A DNA stretch of 64,000 nt from the NCBI RefSeq assembly GCF_039696035.1, contig NZ_CP155567.1, forward strand, positions 4,025,001-4,089,000, read 5' to 3'. Below the pieces are notes generated by a model that worked only from the letters and a program-made list of their open reading frames with translations, was not told where the DNA came from and made no database searches. The translations under genes were made by a program, and so were the position numbers. This DNA is from Microbulbifer sp. SAOS-129_SWC (GTDB lineage Bacteria; Pseudomonadota; Gammaproteobacteria; Pseudomonadales; Cellvibrionaceae). Shown piece by piece: positions 35,305-45,631 of this stretch (position 1 is its first letter; every line of letters starts with the position of its first letter).

Positions 35305-36102
35305 ATGCAGTTGCCCCTCTACCAGGCCGACGCCTTCACATCGAAACTGTTCGGCGGTAATCCCGCCGCGCTGGTGCCGCTCGAGGAGTGGCTCGCGGAT
35401 GATCTGCTGCAGGCGATTGCGGCGGAAAACAATCTGGCCGAGACCGCGTTTATCGTACCCGCCGGGCGCGGCTACCAATTGCGCTGGTTCACGCCCGGAG
35501 CGGAAGTGCCGCTGTGCGGCCACGCCACCCTGGCCACCGCGCACCTGCTGTGGAGCGAACTCGGTTACGAAGAAGAGGAAATCGTTTTCTCCACCAAGAG
35601 CGGTGAGTTGACGGCGCGCCGCGCGGGTGCGCTGATTGAAATGGATTTCCCCGCGCAACCGCCACAGGAGATCGCGCTGCGGCCGGAATTCACCGCCGCC
35701 GTAGGCGCAGAGCCGCTGCGCGCACTGGCAGTGCCGGGAGACAACGACAAAATAATGCTGGTATTTGCGCATGCGGCGCAGGTAGCGGAACTCAAACCCG
35801 ACCCGCGCGCCGTGGCCGGCCTGCCTTACTGCGGGGTAATCTGCACCGCGCCGGGTGCAGGCTTCGACTGCGACTTTGTCAGCCGCTTTTTCGCGCCGGT
35901 CATCGGCATCGACGAGGACCCGGTAACCGGTTCCGCCCACACACTGCTGACGCCCTACTGGGCGGCACAACTGGATCGCGAGCAATTAAGGGCGCGCCAG
36001 ATCTCTGCGCGCGGCGGTGAAATCGAATGCGAACTGCGCGCCGACAGGGTATTGCTGCGCGGCACGGCGGTAACCTACCTGCGCGGACACATGGTGCTCT
36101 GA
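35305..36102 (+). CDS. PhzF-family isomerase-like protein
   Basis: 265 residues of the PhzF/DapF-fold family. N-terminal M-Q-L-P-L-Y-Q-A-D-A-F-T-S-K-L-F-G-G-N-P-A-A, then the catalytic-Glu region N-L-A-E-T-A-F, W-F-T-P-G-A-E-V-P-L-C-G-H-A-T-L-A, and late E-D-P-V-T-G-S-A-H. Members isomerise small metabolites; no phenazine genes are nearby, so the substrate is unknown. ATG 35305 has AAGG upstream; the frame before it falls in the hairpin cluster and is not coding. Confidence 0.9.
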   Translation: MQLPLYQADAFTSKLFGGNPAALVPLEEWLADDLLQAIAAENNLAETAFIVPAGRGYQLRWFTPGAEVPLCGHATLATAHLLWSELGYEEEEIVFSTKSGELTARRAGALIEMDFPAQPPQEIALRPEFTAAVGAEPLRALAVPGDNDKIMLVFAHAAQVAELKPDPRAVAGLPYCGVICTAPGAGFDCDFVSRFFAPVIGIDEDPVTGSAHTLLTPYWAAQLDREQLRARQISARGGEIECELRADRVLLRGTAVTYLRGHMVL

Positions 36103-36118
36103 GCAGCGCGGCGCGGGG

Positions 36119-36586
36119 TCACCAGTAGTGGTAGTGCAGGCGCTCGTTCTTGCGCGGGCCGTGAATCTGCCAGATCAACTCGATCTCGCCGCCGCGCAAC
36201 AACAGTTCCGCGCTGTAGGTATCATCGCCACACAGATGCGGCGCGGCCGAGCGGAAGCCGTGGTCGGTGACTGGCTGCAGCTCGAACAGTACCACCGGCT
36301 CGGCGCGGCGCAGGTGCTCCAGCTGTACTGAATGCGCAAAGCGCGTCCAGCGGTAGCTGTTCTGCAGCTGCACGGTGCGCCCCTCGCTGTCGGTGAACTC
36401 GGCACGCTCGCGGAAAATGATCTGCAGCTCACCCGGTACCACCACAATGCTGCCGCGGGCGTGGCCGCGCCAGTTGGTCTTTGACCCCGGGCCATTGCTG
36501 GCGGTAAAGCTGAACTCGGAAACTTTCGCCAGGCGCAGCCACAGGTCATCGAGCGCTTTACAATGCGGTTCACTATCAATATTCAC
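36119..36586 (-). CDS. DUF6314-like protein
   Basis: 155 residues from GTG 36586. Matches the style of DUF6314: F-T-A-S-N-G-P-G-S-K-T-N-W-R-G-H early, R-W-T-R-F mid, H-L-C-G-D-D-T-Y and I-H-G-P-R-K-N-E-R-L-H-Y near the end. A beta-barrel-like cytoplasmic protein of unknown role. It is divergent from the EamA gene with only nine bases between starts, so the two must share a regulatory region. Confidence 0.72.
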   Translation of the reverse strand: MNIDSEPHCKALDDLWLRLAKVSEFSFTASNGPGSKTNWRGHARGSIVVVPGELQIIFRERAEFTDSEGRTVQLQNSYRWTRFAHSVQLEHLRRAEPVVLFELQPVTDHGFRSAAPHLCGDDTYSAELLLRGGEIELIWQIHGPRKNERLHYHYW

Positions 36587-36595
36587 TACTAGACC

Positions 36596-37456
36596 ATGCC
36601 ACTGCTGATTTTCGTTACCATTCTGTGGGCCTTCTCCTTTAGCCTGATCGGTGTCTACCTGGCGGGCAACGTAGACAGTTATTTCGCGGTACTGACCCGC
36701 GTCCTGCTCGCCGCGCTGGTATTCCTGCCACTGCTGCGCCCGCGCGCCTGTGCGCCGCGCACAGCCCTTACGCTGATGGGAATTGGCGCGCTGCAGCTGG
36801 GGCTGATGTACCTGTTCTACTACCAGTCCTTTCTGCTGCTCAGCGTACCCGAAGTACTGCTGTTTACCATTTTCACGCCGCTGTATATCGCGCTGTTCTA
36901 CGATCTGCTCGCGCACCGCTTCTCCCCGCAAAACCTGTGCGTCGCCGCGCTGGCGGTGGCTGGCGCCGCGATCATCCGCTGGGGCCAACCGCGCGGCGAC
37001 TTCTGGCTCGGATTCCTCGTCGTACAGGGCGCCAACCTGTGCTTTGCCCTCGGTCAGGTGGCCTACAAGCAGTTTATGCAAAGCGCGCCGACGGTGCCTG
37101 CGCGCCATCTGTTCGGCTGGTTTTACCTCGGCGCCGCGCTGGTCGCAATATGCGCCTGGCTGTGGCTGGGCAAGCCGCAGTACCCGCACACGGCACTGCA
37201 GTGGGGCATACTGCTGTGGCTGGGACTGGTCGCCTCGGGGCTCGGCTATTTCCTGTGGAACAAGGGCGCCACCCAGGTTTCCGCGGGTACTCTCGCGGCA
37301 ATGAACAATGCGCTGATTCCGGCAGGACTGGCGGTCAATCTGTTAATCTGGAATCGCGACGCCGACCTGCTGCGGCTCGGTCTCGGCGGCGCGGTCATCG
37401 CGGCGGCAGTCATTTTCAACGAGTGGCGGATCCGGCGGCAAACACCACCGGACTGA
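36596..37456 (+). CDS. EamA (DMT) family transporter
   Basis: 286 residues, ten predicted TM helices as two EamA repeats. F-V-T-I-L-W-A-F-S-F-S-L-I-G begins the first repeat; V-A-S-G-L-G-Y-F-L-W-N-K-G lies in the second. Related to carboxylate/amino-acid/amine exporters of the DMT superfamily. Very near argE downstream (40 bases), which might hint at amino-acid-related export; weak inference. Confidence 0.85.
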   Translation: MPLLIFVTILWAFSFSLIGVYLAGNVDSYFAVLTRVLLAALVFLPLLRPRACAPRTALTLMGIGALQLGLMYLFYYQSFLLLSVPEVLLFTIFTPLYIALFYDLLAHRFSPQNLCVAALAVAGAAIIRWGQPRGDFWLGFLVVQGANLCFALGQVAYKQFMQSAPTVPARHLFGWFYLGAALVAICAWLWLGKPQYPHTALQWGILLWLGLVASGLGYFLWNKGATQVSAGTLAAMNNALIPAGLAVNLLIWNRDADLLRLGLGGAVIAAAVIFNEWRIRRQTPPD

Positions 37457-37496
37457 AAATCGCCACCACGTGGCAGAGAAATAACACAGGGAAGTT

Positions 37497-38648
37497 ATGA
37501 ACAAGCGTATACCGGACCTCAAACAGCAGCTGCAGCAGCTGGTGGCCTGCCCCAGCGTCAGCGCCACCAACCCCAACCTGGATATGGGCAACCGCGGCGT
37601 GGTGGAGCTGCTGGCCGCCTGGCTGGAAACCCTCGGCTTCGCCGTGGAGCTGATGCCGCTGACGGGACAGCCCGACAAAGTCAATATGATCGCCACCCTG
37701 GGACAGGGAGACGGCGGGCTGATCCTCGCCGGGCATACCGACACCGTCCCCTACGACGACGGCAAGTGGCAGTCGGACCCGTTCAAACTGGACGAGCGCG
37801 ACAACCGTTTCTACGGTCTCGGCAGCACCGACATGAAAGGCTTTTTTCCGCTCGCCATCGAGGCGGCGAAAAGCTTTATCGACAAGCCGCTGCAACAACC
37901 GTTGATCATTCTCGCCACCGCCGACGAAGAAACCTCCATGGCCGGTGCGCGGGCGCTGGTCGAGGCCGGCAGGCCGCGGGCGCGCTGCGCGGTGGTGGGC
38001 GAGCCGACCGGACTGCAACCGATCCGCATGCACAAGGGCGTGATGATGGAAGCGGTGCGCATCACCGGCCAGAGCGGCCACTCCTCCAACCCTGCGCTCG
38101 GCGCCAACGCACTGGAGGCGATGCACGGCGCCATCGGTGAGCTACTCAAACTGCGTGCCGAGTGGCAGAGCCGCTATAACAACCCCGGCTTTGCAGTACC
38201 GGTACCGACAATGAATCTCGGCTGCATCCACGGCGGCGATAACCCCAATCGCATCTGCGGGCACGTAGAACTGCAATTCGACGTGCGCCCGCTACCGGGC
38301 ATGGCACTCGACGACCTGCGCGCGGAGCTGGATCAGCGCCTGCACGCGAGCGTCACCGACCGGAAATTTACCCTCGACTATGCGCCGCTGTTCCGCGGCA
38401 CTGAAGCCTTTGAACAGGATGCGAATTCGGAGCTGGTCAAAACTGCAGAAAAACTCACTGGCCACAGTGCCGGGAGTGTCGCCTTTGGCACCGAGGCCCC
38501 CTATTTCAAGAGTATGGGTATCGATACCATCGTGCTCGGCCCCGGCGATATCGACCAGGCGCACCAGCCGGATGAGTATCTGGGGTTGGAGCGTATCGAG
38601 CCGATGGTGGAAGTGCTGCGCGGATTGATTGCAAAATTCTGCCTTTGA
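37497..38648 (+). CDS. argE: acetylornithine deacetylase
   Basis: Zn-dependent M20 hydrolase that frees ornithine in arginine synthesis. 383 residues, same as E. coli. Metal motifs L-A-G-H-T-D-T-V-P-Y-D near residue 80, S-T-D-M-K-G-F near 112, D-E-E-T-S near 143-147, and G-E-P-T. GGGAAG precedes the ATG. Followed at 165 bases by argA. Confidence 0.95.
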   Translation: MNKRIPDLKQQLQQLVACPSVSATNPNLDMGNRGVVELLAAWLETLGFAVELMPLTGQPDKVNMIATLGQGDGGLILAGHTDTVPYDDGKWQSDPFKLDERDNRFYGLGSTDMKGFFPLAIEAAKSFIDKPLQQPLIILATADEETSMAGARALVEAGRPRARCAVVGEPTGLQPIRMHKGVMMEAVRITGQSGHSSNPALGANALEAMHGAIGELLKLRAEWQSRYNNPGFAVPVPTMNLGCIHGGDNPNRICGHVELQFDVRPLPGMALDDLRAELDQRLHASVTDRKFTLDYAPLFRGTEAFEQDANSELVKTAEKLTGHSAGSVAFGTEAPYFKSMGIDTIVLGPGDIDQAHQPDEYLGLERIEPMVEVLRGLIAKFCL

Positions 38649-38813
38649 ACTCCGAAAGGAACTTAGAGCTTCAATGCGAAGGTTCTGCTATCGATGGCTG
38701 TTTGCGGTACCAGGAGCTTCACTTTTAACTTCGGCATTCTTTCTGACCGTAAGTCCCGAACCTCGATTTACGGTATATTCACCAGAGCCCCATAAAACAC
38801 GGACTGCAACTTA

Positions 38814-40139
38814 GTGAGCGACAACAACGCCTCCCTGAACTGGTTTCGCCACGCCGCGCCCTATATCAATGATCTGCGCGGCCGCACGCTGGTAATCGCG
38901 ATTCCCGGCGACGCGCTGGAGCACACCAATTTCCGCAACCTGGTGCACGACCTGGCGCTACTCGCCAGCCTTGGTGTGCGTCTGGTGGTGGTGCACGGCG
39001 CGCGCCCGCAGGTCAATCGCGCACTGGCGGAACGCGGCATCGACAAGCAGTTCTGCGGCAATACCCGCGTGACTGATCGCGACACACTGGAAATCATCAA
39101 GGCCGCCGTGGGCAAACTGCGCTTCGATATCGAGGCGGCGTTTTCCCAGGGGCTGCCGGACTCGCCGATGGCGCGCTCAGCGCTGAAAGTGATTTCCGGC
39201 AACTTTGTTACCGCGCGTCCGATCGGCGTGCTCGACGGCGTCGACCTGCGCTGGACCGGCCGCGTGCGGCGCATGGAGGTCAAGACCATCGAACGCGCGC
39301 TGGAGCAGGACGCACTGGTATTGCTGTCGCCACTCGGCACGTCACTGACCGGCGAGCTGTTCAACCTGAACTACCTTGACCTCGCCGCCGAGGCCGCGCA
39401 ATCACTGCGCGCGGAAAAACTCGTGCTGTTCCGCGAGGCCCCGCAACTGCAGGTGGACGGCGAAGACGTACACGAGCTCAGCATCGTGCAGGCGGAGCAG
39501 GTCGCCGAACGGGTCGCCAGCGAGACCCTCAGCTGCGCCATCCGCGCCTGCAACACCGGCACACCGCGCACGCACCTGCTCAGCTACGCCCGCGACGGCG
39601 CCCTGGTGCAGGAGCTGTTCCGCCGCGAGGGCGCGGGCACCATGATCTACCGCGACAGCTATGAAGTCGTGCGGCGCGCGCGTATTACCGATGTCGGCGG
39701 CATCCTCGGCCTGATCCGGCCGCTGGAGAAGCAGGGCATCCTGGTGCGTCGCTCACGGGAAAAGCTGGAGGCGGAAATCGAGCACTTCACGCTGGTGGAA
39801 GTGGACGGCACGGCGGTGGCCTGCGCCGCGCTCTATCCGATCCGGGATCAAGAGGGCGAGACCGTGGCCGCGGAAATCGCCTGTGTGGCGAGCCATCCCG
39901 ACTTTCGCGGCGGCGGGCGTGGTGCCAAACTCCTGCATCACCTGGAGCGCCAGGCTGGCGCGCTCGGCATCGACGAATTGTTCGTGCTCACCACCCAGAC
40001 CGAGCACTGGTTTATCGAGCAGGGATTCCAGCAGGTGGCGGTCGCCGACCTACCGGTCTCGCGCCAGTCGCTGTACAACATCCAGCGCAATTCGCGCATA
40101 TTGCGCAAACACCTATCGGCGCAAAATAGCCGCCTCTAA
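38814..40139 (+). CDS. argA: N-acetylglutamate synthase
   Basis: First step of arginine synthesis. 441 residues against 443 in E. coli, GTG start. N-terminal amino-acid-kinase-like domain (V-V-V-H-G-A-R-P-Q-V-N near 60) that binds arginine for feedback, and C-terminal GNAT domain (I-A-C-V-A-S-H-P-D-F-R-G-G-G-R-G-A-K-L-L). A TATATT -10-like box lies at 38774-38779 but without a clear -35. The combination argE-argA is adjacent, not fused as in ArgJ. Confidence 0.95.
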   Translation: MSDNNASLNWFRHAAPYINDLRGRTLVIAIPGDALEHTNFRNLVHDLALLASLGVRLVVVHGARPQVNRALAERGIDKQFCGNTRVTDRDTLEIIKAAVGKLRFDIEAAFSQGLPDSPMARSALKVISGNFVTARPIGVLDGVDLRWTGRVRRMEVKTIERALEQDALVLLSPLGTSLTGELFNLNYLDLAAEAAQSLRAEKLVLFREAPQLQVDGEDVHELSIVQAEQVAERVASETLSCAIRACNTGTPRTHLLSYARDGALVQELFRREGAGTMIYRDSYEVVRRARITDVGGILGLIRPLEKQGILVRRSREKLEAEIEHFTLVEVDGTAVACAALYPIRDQEGETVAAEIACVASHPDFRGGGRGAKLLHHLERQAGALGIDELFVLTTQTEHWFIEQGFQQVAVADLPVSRQSLYNIQRNSRILRKHLSAQNSRL

Positions 40140-40316
40140 GCGCCTTTTTCCGGGATAAATATCGCGAAAAATCTCCCCAGCCACCGGGGTGGCGCAAACT
40201 GCTCCCAATTTTGGTAATCTGCGCGTCCGGGCGCGGCTCGCCCAATGGCCGCCGCGCCGCATCCTCCCCGCGCGGAGGACTCTTGTGTGCCAATGAATCT
40301 GTAGCGGAAATTCCCC

Positions 40317-42152
40317 ATGCCCGAGTATCGCTCCCGCACCTCCACCGCCGGCCGCAATATGGCCGGTGCCCGCGCCCTGTGGCGCGCCACCGGAATGAAG
40401 GACGACGACTTTCACAAGCCGATCATCGCCGTCGCCAACTCCTTCACCCAGTTTGTGCCCGGCCACGTGCACCTGAAGGACATGGGCCAGCTGGTAGCGC
40501 GGGAGATTGAAAGGGCCGGCGGCGTGGCCAAGGAATTCAACACCATCGCCGTGGACGACGGTATCGCCATGGGGCATGACGGTATGCTCTACAGCCTGCC
40601 CAGCCGCGAGATCATCGCCGATTCGGTGGAATACATGGTCAACGCCCACTGCGCTGACGCACTGGTGTGTATCTCCAACTGCGACAAGATCACCCCCGGT
40701 ATGCTGATGGCCGCCATGCGGCTGAATATTCCGGTGATCTTTGTCTCCGGTGGCCCGATGGAGGCCGGCAAGACCAAGCTCGCCGATCACAAGCTGGATC
40801 TGGTCGACGCGATGGTGATCGCCGCCACCGACTCCGCTTCCGACGAGCAGGTGGCCGAGTATGAGCGCTCCGCCTGTCCCACCTGCGGCTCCTGTTCCGG
40901 CATGTTCACCGCCAACTCGATGAACTGCCTGACCGAGGCCCTGGGCCTATCGCTGCCGGGCAACGGCACCCTGCTGGCAACCCATGCCGACCGCGAGCAA
41001 CTGTTCCTGCGCGCCGGGCGCGAAATCGTCGCGCTGGCCAAGCGCTATTACGAACAGGAGGATGACGCCGCGCTGCCGCGCTCGATTGCGAACCGCGCCG
41101 CCTTCGCCAACGCCATGGCGCTGGATATCGCCATGGGCGGCTCCACCAACACCATCCTGCACCTGCTCGCCGCGGCCCAGGAGGGGGAGGTGGACTTTAC
41201 CCTCGCGGATATCGATCAGCTGTCGCGCCGGATTCCGCAGCTGTGCAAAGTGGCGCCGAATACGCCGAAGTACCATATCGAGGACGTGCACCGCGCCGGT
41301 GGCGTGATGGCAATTCTCGGTGAGCTGGAGGCGGGCGGGCTGCTCGACGCCTCGCTGCCGACTGTGCACAGTGCCAGCATGCAAGATGCGCTGGCACAGT
41401 GGGATATCCGCCGCACCGACGACGCGGACGTCCACCGCTTTTTCCGCGCCGGCCCCGCCGGCATCCCCACCCAGACCGCCTTCAGCCAGGAGTGCCGCTG
41501 GAACAACCTCGATGGCGACCGCGAAAACGGCTGTATCCGCTCGGTGGAACACGCCTATTCCGCCGAGGGTGGCCTGGCGGTCCTGTTCGGCAACCTGGCG
41601 CCCGATGGCTGCGTGGTAAAGACCTCGGGCGTGGAAGAATCCCTGTGGAAGTTCGAGGGCCCGGCACATATCGTCGAGAGTCAGGAAACCGCCGTGGCGC
41701 ACATCCTCGACGGCAAAGTGCAGGAAGGCGAAGCGGTAATCGTGCGCTATGAAGGGCCCAAGGGTGGCCCCGGCATGCAGGAGATGCTGTATCCCACCAG
41801 TTACCTGAAATCCAAGGGGCTGGGCACCTCCTGTGCACTGATCACCGACGGCCGCTTCTCCGGCGGCACCTCCGGCCTGTCCATCGGACACGTTTCCCCG
41901 GAAGCTGCCGCTGGCGGCACTATCGGCCTGGTCGAAGACGGCGATACCGTCCGCATCGACATTCCCGCCCGCGTGATTGAAATCGCGGTGGACGATGCGG
42001 AGCTGCAGCGCCGCCGCGAGGCCCAGGCTGCGCGTGGTAGCGATGCCTGGAAACCGCGCGAGGAGCGTCCACGCAAAGTCAGTCGCGCGCTGAAGGCCTA
42101 TGCCCTGCTCGCCACCAGCGCCGATCGCGGCGCGGTGCGCGAGATCGACTGA
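40317..42152 (+). CDS. ilvD: dihydroxy-acid dehydratase
   Basis: Iron-sulfur enzyme of branched-chain amino-acid synthesis. 611 residues against 616 in E. coli. Fe-S and Mg cysteines in [10 protein letters not shown] and [11 protein letters not shown], with S-L-P-G-N-G following; [16 protein letters not shown] near the C terminus holds the catalytic Ser. Separate from ilvE by ~12 kb. The 177 bases before it show no leader peptide with runs of Ile/Val/Leu. Confidence 0.96.
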   Translation: MPEYRSRTSTAGRNMAGARALWRATGMKDDDFHKPIIAVANSFTQFVPGHVHLKDMGQLVAREIERAGGVAKEFNTIAVDDGIAMGHDGMLYSLPSREIIADSVEYMVNAHCADALVCISNCDKITPGMLMAAMRLNIPVIFVSGGPMEAGKTKLADHKLDLVDAMVIAATDSASDEQVAEYERSACPTCGSCSGMFTANSMNCLTEALGLSLPGNGTLLATHADREQLFLRAGREIVALAKRYYEQEDDAALPRSIANRAAFANAMALDIAMGGSTNTILHLLAAAQEGEVDFTLADIDQLSRRIPQLCKVAPNTPKYHIEDVHRAGGVMAILGELEAGGLLDASLPTVHSASMQDALAQWDIRRTDDADVHRFFRAGPAGIPTQTAFSQECRWNNLDGDRENGCIRSVEHAYSAEGGLAVLFGNLAPDGCVVKTSGVEESLWKFEGPAHIVESQETAVAHILDGKVQEGEAVIVRYEGPKGGPGMQEMLYPTSYLKSKGLGTSCALITDGRFSGGTSGLSIGHVSPEAAAGGTIGLVEDGDTVRIDIPARVIEIAVDDAELQRRREAQAARGSDAWKPREERPRKVSRALKAYALLATSADRGAVREID

Positions 42153-42177
42153 GGCCGCGCGGGAGTTGGTAAATATG

Positions 42178-42245
42178 GCGGGAGCCTGCCCTGCAAGCGC
42201 GGTATTCCGATAACGGAGTGTGTCGCCCGCGCAGCAGGCTCCCGC
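42178..42245. repeat. inverted repeat, 12-bp perfect arms
   Basis: GCGGGAGCCTGC (42178-42189) and GCAGGCTCCCGC (42234-42245) flank a 44-nt spacer between the convergent ilvD and tonB stops. REP-like in appearance. Confidence 0.7.
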
Positions 42246-42256
42246 AATGCATCGAA

Positions 42257-42919
42257 CTACTCCGCGATTTCGTAGGTGATGCGGTTGCGTACGCCGTGGC
42301 GCTCTACCGCTTCACCGTCGCGGATCTGCGGCTGGTATTTGAAGCGCGCCGCCGCGGCCACCGCAGAACGATTGAACATTTCAGTGGGGTTTCCGGCACC
42401 GTCGTAGCCGGCTACTGCGCGCACATCGCGCACGCTGCCGGTTTTGGTGATCGTGAACTCCACCACCACATAGCCCTCGATGCCCCGCTGCAAGGCAATG
42501 CGCGGATAGCGCGGTGCCGGTTTGAAGACCGGGATAGGATCCCGATAGCTGACGTTATCGCCGACGCCGGGATCCACCGGCGGCGGGGGTGCGACCAGCG
42601 TGGGCAGCAGAACCTTGTGTACCTTGGTCTCGACCGGTGGGACTGGCGGTGGATCGGCCGGATCCACCGGTTTCACCGGCGGCTCGAAGCGCGGCGGGGT
42701 CCGCTTCAGTTCTGGCAGTACCACGCCCTGGACCCGGATAGTGCCGCCGTTATCCGGTGCGCGGTAGTCGCGGTCGATCAGTTGACTCATACCCAGCACC
42801 AGCGCCACCGTGACCAGCGATGCAAGGGCGAGATTGCGGCCGAATTGCAGGCTTCTGCCCAGGGCGGGCAACAGACTGTTTTCGGGAGGATTGGATTGCA
42901 GCAGATAAGCTCTATCCAT
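42257..42919 (-). CDS. energy transducer TonB
   Basis: 220 residues from ATG 42919, AAGGAG upstream. One TM helix near residues 29-48, a proline-rich spacer (K-P-V-D-P-A-D-P-P-P-V-P-P-V), and a C-terminal TonB domain with Y-P-R-I-A-L-Q-R-G-I-E-G-Y-V-V-V-E-F-T-I. It resembles the TonB of the next operon in the C-terminal domain but is separated from it by a terminator, and has no exbB/exbD of its own here, so it may borrow the neighbouring motor. Confidence 0.93.
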   Translation of the reverse strand: MDRAYLLQSNPPENSLLPALGRSLQFGRNLALASLVTVALVLGMSQLIDRDYRAPDNGGTIRVQGVVLPELKRTPPRFEPPVKPVDPADPPPVPPVETKVHKVLLPTLVAPPPPVDPGVGDNVSYRDPIPVFKPAPRYPRIALQRGIEGYVVVEFTITKTGSVRDVRAVAGYDGAGNPTEMFNRSAVAAAARFKYQPQIRDGEAVERHGVRNRITYEIAE

Positions 42920-43071
42920 AACACCACTCCTTATTATTTTCAGGGTGTTTGAACCTGGCGACTGAAATCGCCGTGAATGGAAAAGCTGATCAGCTAATTT
43001 AACCAATTAGTCTAATTTTTCGGGATTGCAACTTTTTCCGCGCCAAAGTGCAAAAATTGCATAAATAACAC

Positions 43072-43108
<37 letters not shown>

Positions 43109-43129
43109 TTGATTGCAACTGCTAGGAGA

Positions 43130-44464
43130 TTATTCCTCTCCGAGTTGCTTCGCGCGCTTCTGCTCTTTCTCAATAAATACAATGTACTGTTGAGCGAACT
43201 TCTTCGAGCGATCGTCTTTGGCAGCCTTTTTGAAAGCGGTCAACGCTGCATCGTATTTCTTCAGGTTGGCATTCGCCATACCCTGAACAATATACAGCTG
43301 GTCATCGCGCTTCACGCCACCTTTCTTCAGTGCCTTGCCGGCGACTTCCAGGGCCTTACCATTCTTGTCCAGGTCCAGGTAAATACCGGCCAGACGTGCG
43401 TAGATATCGCCCTTGTCAGACAGCTTGCCAGCGGCCTCAAGTTGCGGGATTGCCTTTTGCAGCTCCTGAGCCATCTGGTAGGCCTGAGCCAGGGTTTCCA
43501 GATTCTTGGAGTTGCGCTCGATCTTCTTGTCCTTGATCCCTTTGCTGATCACTTTGGAAGCCTTGTACGGCATCTCGTTACCCATAAAGAGATAAGCCAT
43601 GTTCAACAGCTCTTTCTCTTTCTGCAGGGCTCCGGCGATGTAAGCCGCTTCCATCATGTACAGCTGGTCTTTTTCCCGCTTGAGCTGGCCGTACATGCCG
43701 GCGAGCTGCTTGTAGTACTCCGCTTTCGGGTAGTGCTTGACCAGCTTTTCCAGGATACTGGTAACGGTCTTGTAGTCGTCTTTCTCGTAGTAGAGGAAGC
43801 GCTGCAAGCTATACCAGTTCTCCTTCGGCACCTTGCCACCTTTCTCGAACATCGACACTGATTTGTTGATGTACTTGAGCGCATTACCCTGATCGCCTTT
43901 CTGGTAATACATCTGGGCGAGCAGTGCGTAATCCGTGGCACTGATGGTTTCCGATGCGGCCATCCACTTCTTCATGTAAGTGAGGGCCTGATCGTAGTTC
44001 TCCTGGATGAAGTACAGCTGGGAGATCGTCTTGTAGGTGTTCAGTTCGACACCGACCGGGATATTTTGTACACCCTGGGCAAGTACTTTCTTGTAGGCTG
44101 CAATCGCCTCCTTGTACCGCTCCATGCTGTAGTAAACAAAACCGGAGAAATAGTACGTTTGCGCTTTTTCATACGCGTTGTACTTATCCATCTCGGATTC
44201 CATATCCCGCAGGCCGGCCAGCGCTTCTGGCCAGTTCTGCTTGTCGGCAGCTTCCTGCACCTTACCGAGCTTCTTGAACACGTTTTGCCGCATCGCCGGG
44301 ACTTTACGCGTTTTTTCCGCAGCTTGAGCCTGGGCGAAGGGTGCCGAAACACCCGCCGCCTGCAGTACGGTTACGCTCACGGCCGGGGCCAGCACCAGGG
44401 GCAGCGCCACGGACGTGCGCAAGACGAATCTGGAGATCCCCTTCGTCATGGTCGTCAACTTCAT
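43130..44464 (-). CDS. TPR-repeat periplasmic protein of the TonB2 operon
   Basis: 444 residues. Signal-like N terminus (F-V-L-R-T-S-V-A-L-P-L-V-L-A-P-A-V) then a mostly helical solenoid of TPR units from about residue 65, for example Y-Y-S-M-E-R-Y-K-E-A-I-A-A-Y-K-K-V and Y-F-I-Q-E-N-Y-D-Q-A-L-T-Y. Matches the TPR gene that ends TonB2 operons in Vibrio, Shewanella and relatives. AGGGG precedes the ATG. Thought to scaffold the periplasmic side of the transducer; the exact role is not established here. Confidence 0.85.
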   Translation of the reverse strand: MKLTTMTKGISRFVLRTSVALPLVLAPAVSVTVLQAAGVSAPFAQAQAAEKTRKVPAMRQNVFKKLGKVQEAADKQNWPEALAGLRDMESEMDKYNAYEKAQTYYFSGFVYYSMERYKEAIAAYKKVLAQGVQNIPVGVELNTYKTISQLYFIQENYDQALTYMKKWMAASETISATDYALLAQMYYQKGDQGNALKYINKSVSMFEKGGKVPKENWYSLQRFLYYEKDDYKTVTSILEKLVKHYPKAEYYKQLAGMYGQLKREKDQLYMMEAAYIAGALQKEKELLNMAYLFMGNEMPYKASKVISKGIKDKKIERNSKNLETLAQAYQMAQELQKAIPQLEAAGKLSDKGDIYARLAGIYLDLDKNGKALEVAGKALKKGGVKRDDQLYIVQGMANANLKKYDAALTAFKKAAKDDRSKKFAQQYIVFIEKEQKRAKQLGEE

Positions 44465-44475
44465 ATGCGTCCCCT

Positions 44476-45099
44476 TTAGTTCTTCTGCAGATCGAAGCTG
44501 ATCTTGGTTTTAACACCAGGAACTTCGATCGCCTGACCGTCGACCACCCGCGGCTTGTACTTGTACTTCAACGCCGACTTGAGCGCCGAGCGGTTGAAGA
44601 TGGTGGTGGGGTTACCGTCTTTGGTAAACGCCTCGACCACACGCGGATCACGTACAGAGCCATTTTTGGTTACGGTGTACTCGATAATCACATAACCCTC
44701 GATACCCCGCTGCAGTGCACGGCGTGGATACTGCGCCGCCACTTTCACGATCGGCAGATAATCACCCTCACTGGCAAAGTTGCCGAGGCCACCGAGTTTC
44801 ATGTCGGCATTGGCGCGCGGCGCAGCCATATTGAGGGAGCTATCCACATCGGGATTGTCGAACTCAGGTTCCGGCATTTCCGGCGGCGGAGTCTCCGGCT
44901 CGTCGGGCTTGTCCGGTTTACTGGTGTCGTATTTGGTTTCGATCTTTTGCTCAGGCATCACGATATCGGCAACTTTGATGGTCTCCTTATCCTCAGGAGC
45001 CTTCATGTTTGCCGCAATCAGCAGATGCATGGTTAAGATCAGGGCAAAGGTGGTGACTACCGCCAGCACACCCGCCCCTACTAATCTTACCGGATTCAT
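44476..45099 (-). CDS. energy transducer TonB (TonB2-type)
   Basis: 207 residues. TM helix near 6-28, a charged Pro/Glu/Asp linker (K-P-D-E-P-E-T-P-P-P-E-M-P-E-P), and a C-terminal domain with Y-P-R-R-A-L-Q-R-G-I-E-G-Y-V-I-I-E-Y-T-V. Shorter than classical TonB, as in TonB2. Five bases after exbD, so co-translated. It should pass proton-motive energy to outer-membrane receptors. Confidence 0.92.
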   Translation of the reverse strand: MNPVRLVGAGVLAVVTTFALILTMHLLIAANMKAPEDKETIKVADIVMPEQKIETKYDTSKPDKPDEPETPPPEMPEPEFDNPDVDSSLNMAAPRANADMKLGGLGNFASEGDYLPIVKVAAQYPRRALQRGIEGYVIIEYTVTKNGSVRDPRVVEAFTKDGNPTTIFNRSALKSALKYKYKPRVVDGQAIEVPGVKTKISFDLQKN

Positions 45100-45104
45100 A
45101 GCTG

Positions 45105-45506
45105 TTAACTCTTTTCTGTCGCGACCGAAACTTTCTCGATACCGACCTTTCTGGCTGCATTCGCAATCAGAGCAATCTTCTCGATACTCGCTTTCTTATC
45201 GGGCTGAATTACCAACCATCCCTTGGGATTCTCGGCGTAAAGACGCTCGAGCTTAGACTTGACCATGCGGTCGTCCACTTTTTCCTTGGCAATCCAGATT
45301 TCGTTGTTGGAATTAATCGCAACCAGAATGGAGGTGGCTTTGAGTTCAGCTTGTGTCGCTTCCGGCTTGACCACTTCGGCACCCGGCTCCTTGATAAAGG
45401 TCGCGGTGACGATAAAGAAGATCAGCATGATAAACACCACGTCCAGCATGGGCGTGAGGTCGATCGCTCCTGCTTCTTCTTCTGCCGTATTTTGTCTCTT
45501 GCTCAT
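45105..45506 (-). CDS. exbD: biopolymer transport protein ExbD
   Basis: 133 residues. Single TM with the proton-bearing Asp in L-T-P-M-L-D-V-V-F-I-M-L-I-F-F-I-V near residue 22, then a periplasmic domain. Partner of ExbB in the proton-driven motor. Separated from exbB by 125 bases that hold no gene. Confidence 0.93.
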   Translation of the reverse strand: MSKRQNTAEEEAGAIDLTPMLDVVFIMLIFFIVTATFIKEPGAEVVKPEATQAELKATSILVAINSNNEIWIAKEKVDDRMVKSKLERLYAENPKGWLVIQPDKKASIEKIALIANAARKVGIEKVSVATEKS

Positions 45507-45631
45507 AGCAACTCTCTTAGCGAACTTCTCGGCCGGGCCCCGAAGGGCCGCGGCGAAAGTTTCTGGCCTGGCTAAACCTTCTAAGCAAAAAGCGTGTGCC
45601 GTGGGCCCCGCCTTTTGCCCTATGTGGTGCC

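Noticed and set aside
38629..38814. Possible 61-residue peptide between argE and argA
   Set aside because: No convincing ribosome site or homology; its stop falls on the argA start, which is not enough to support a gene.
45507..45631. Small gene between exbB and exbD
   Set aside because: The 125-base gap has no start codon with ribosome site and reads as unrelated sequence in all frames.
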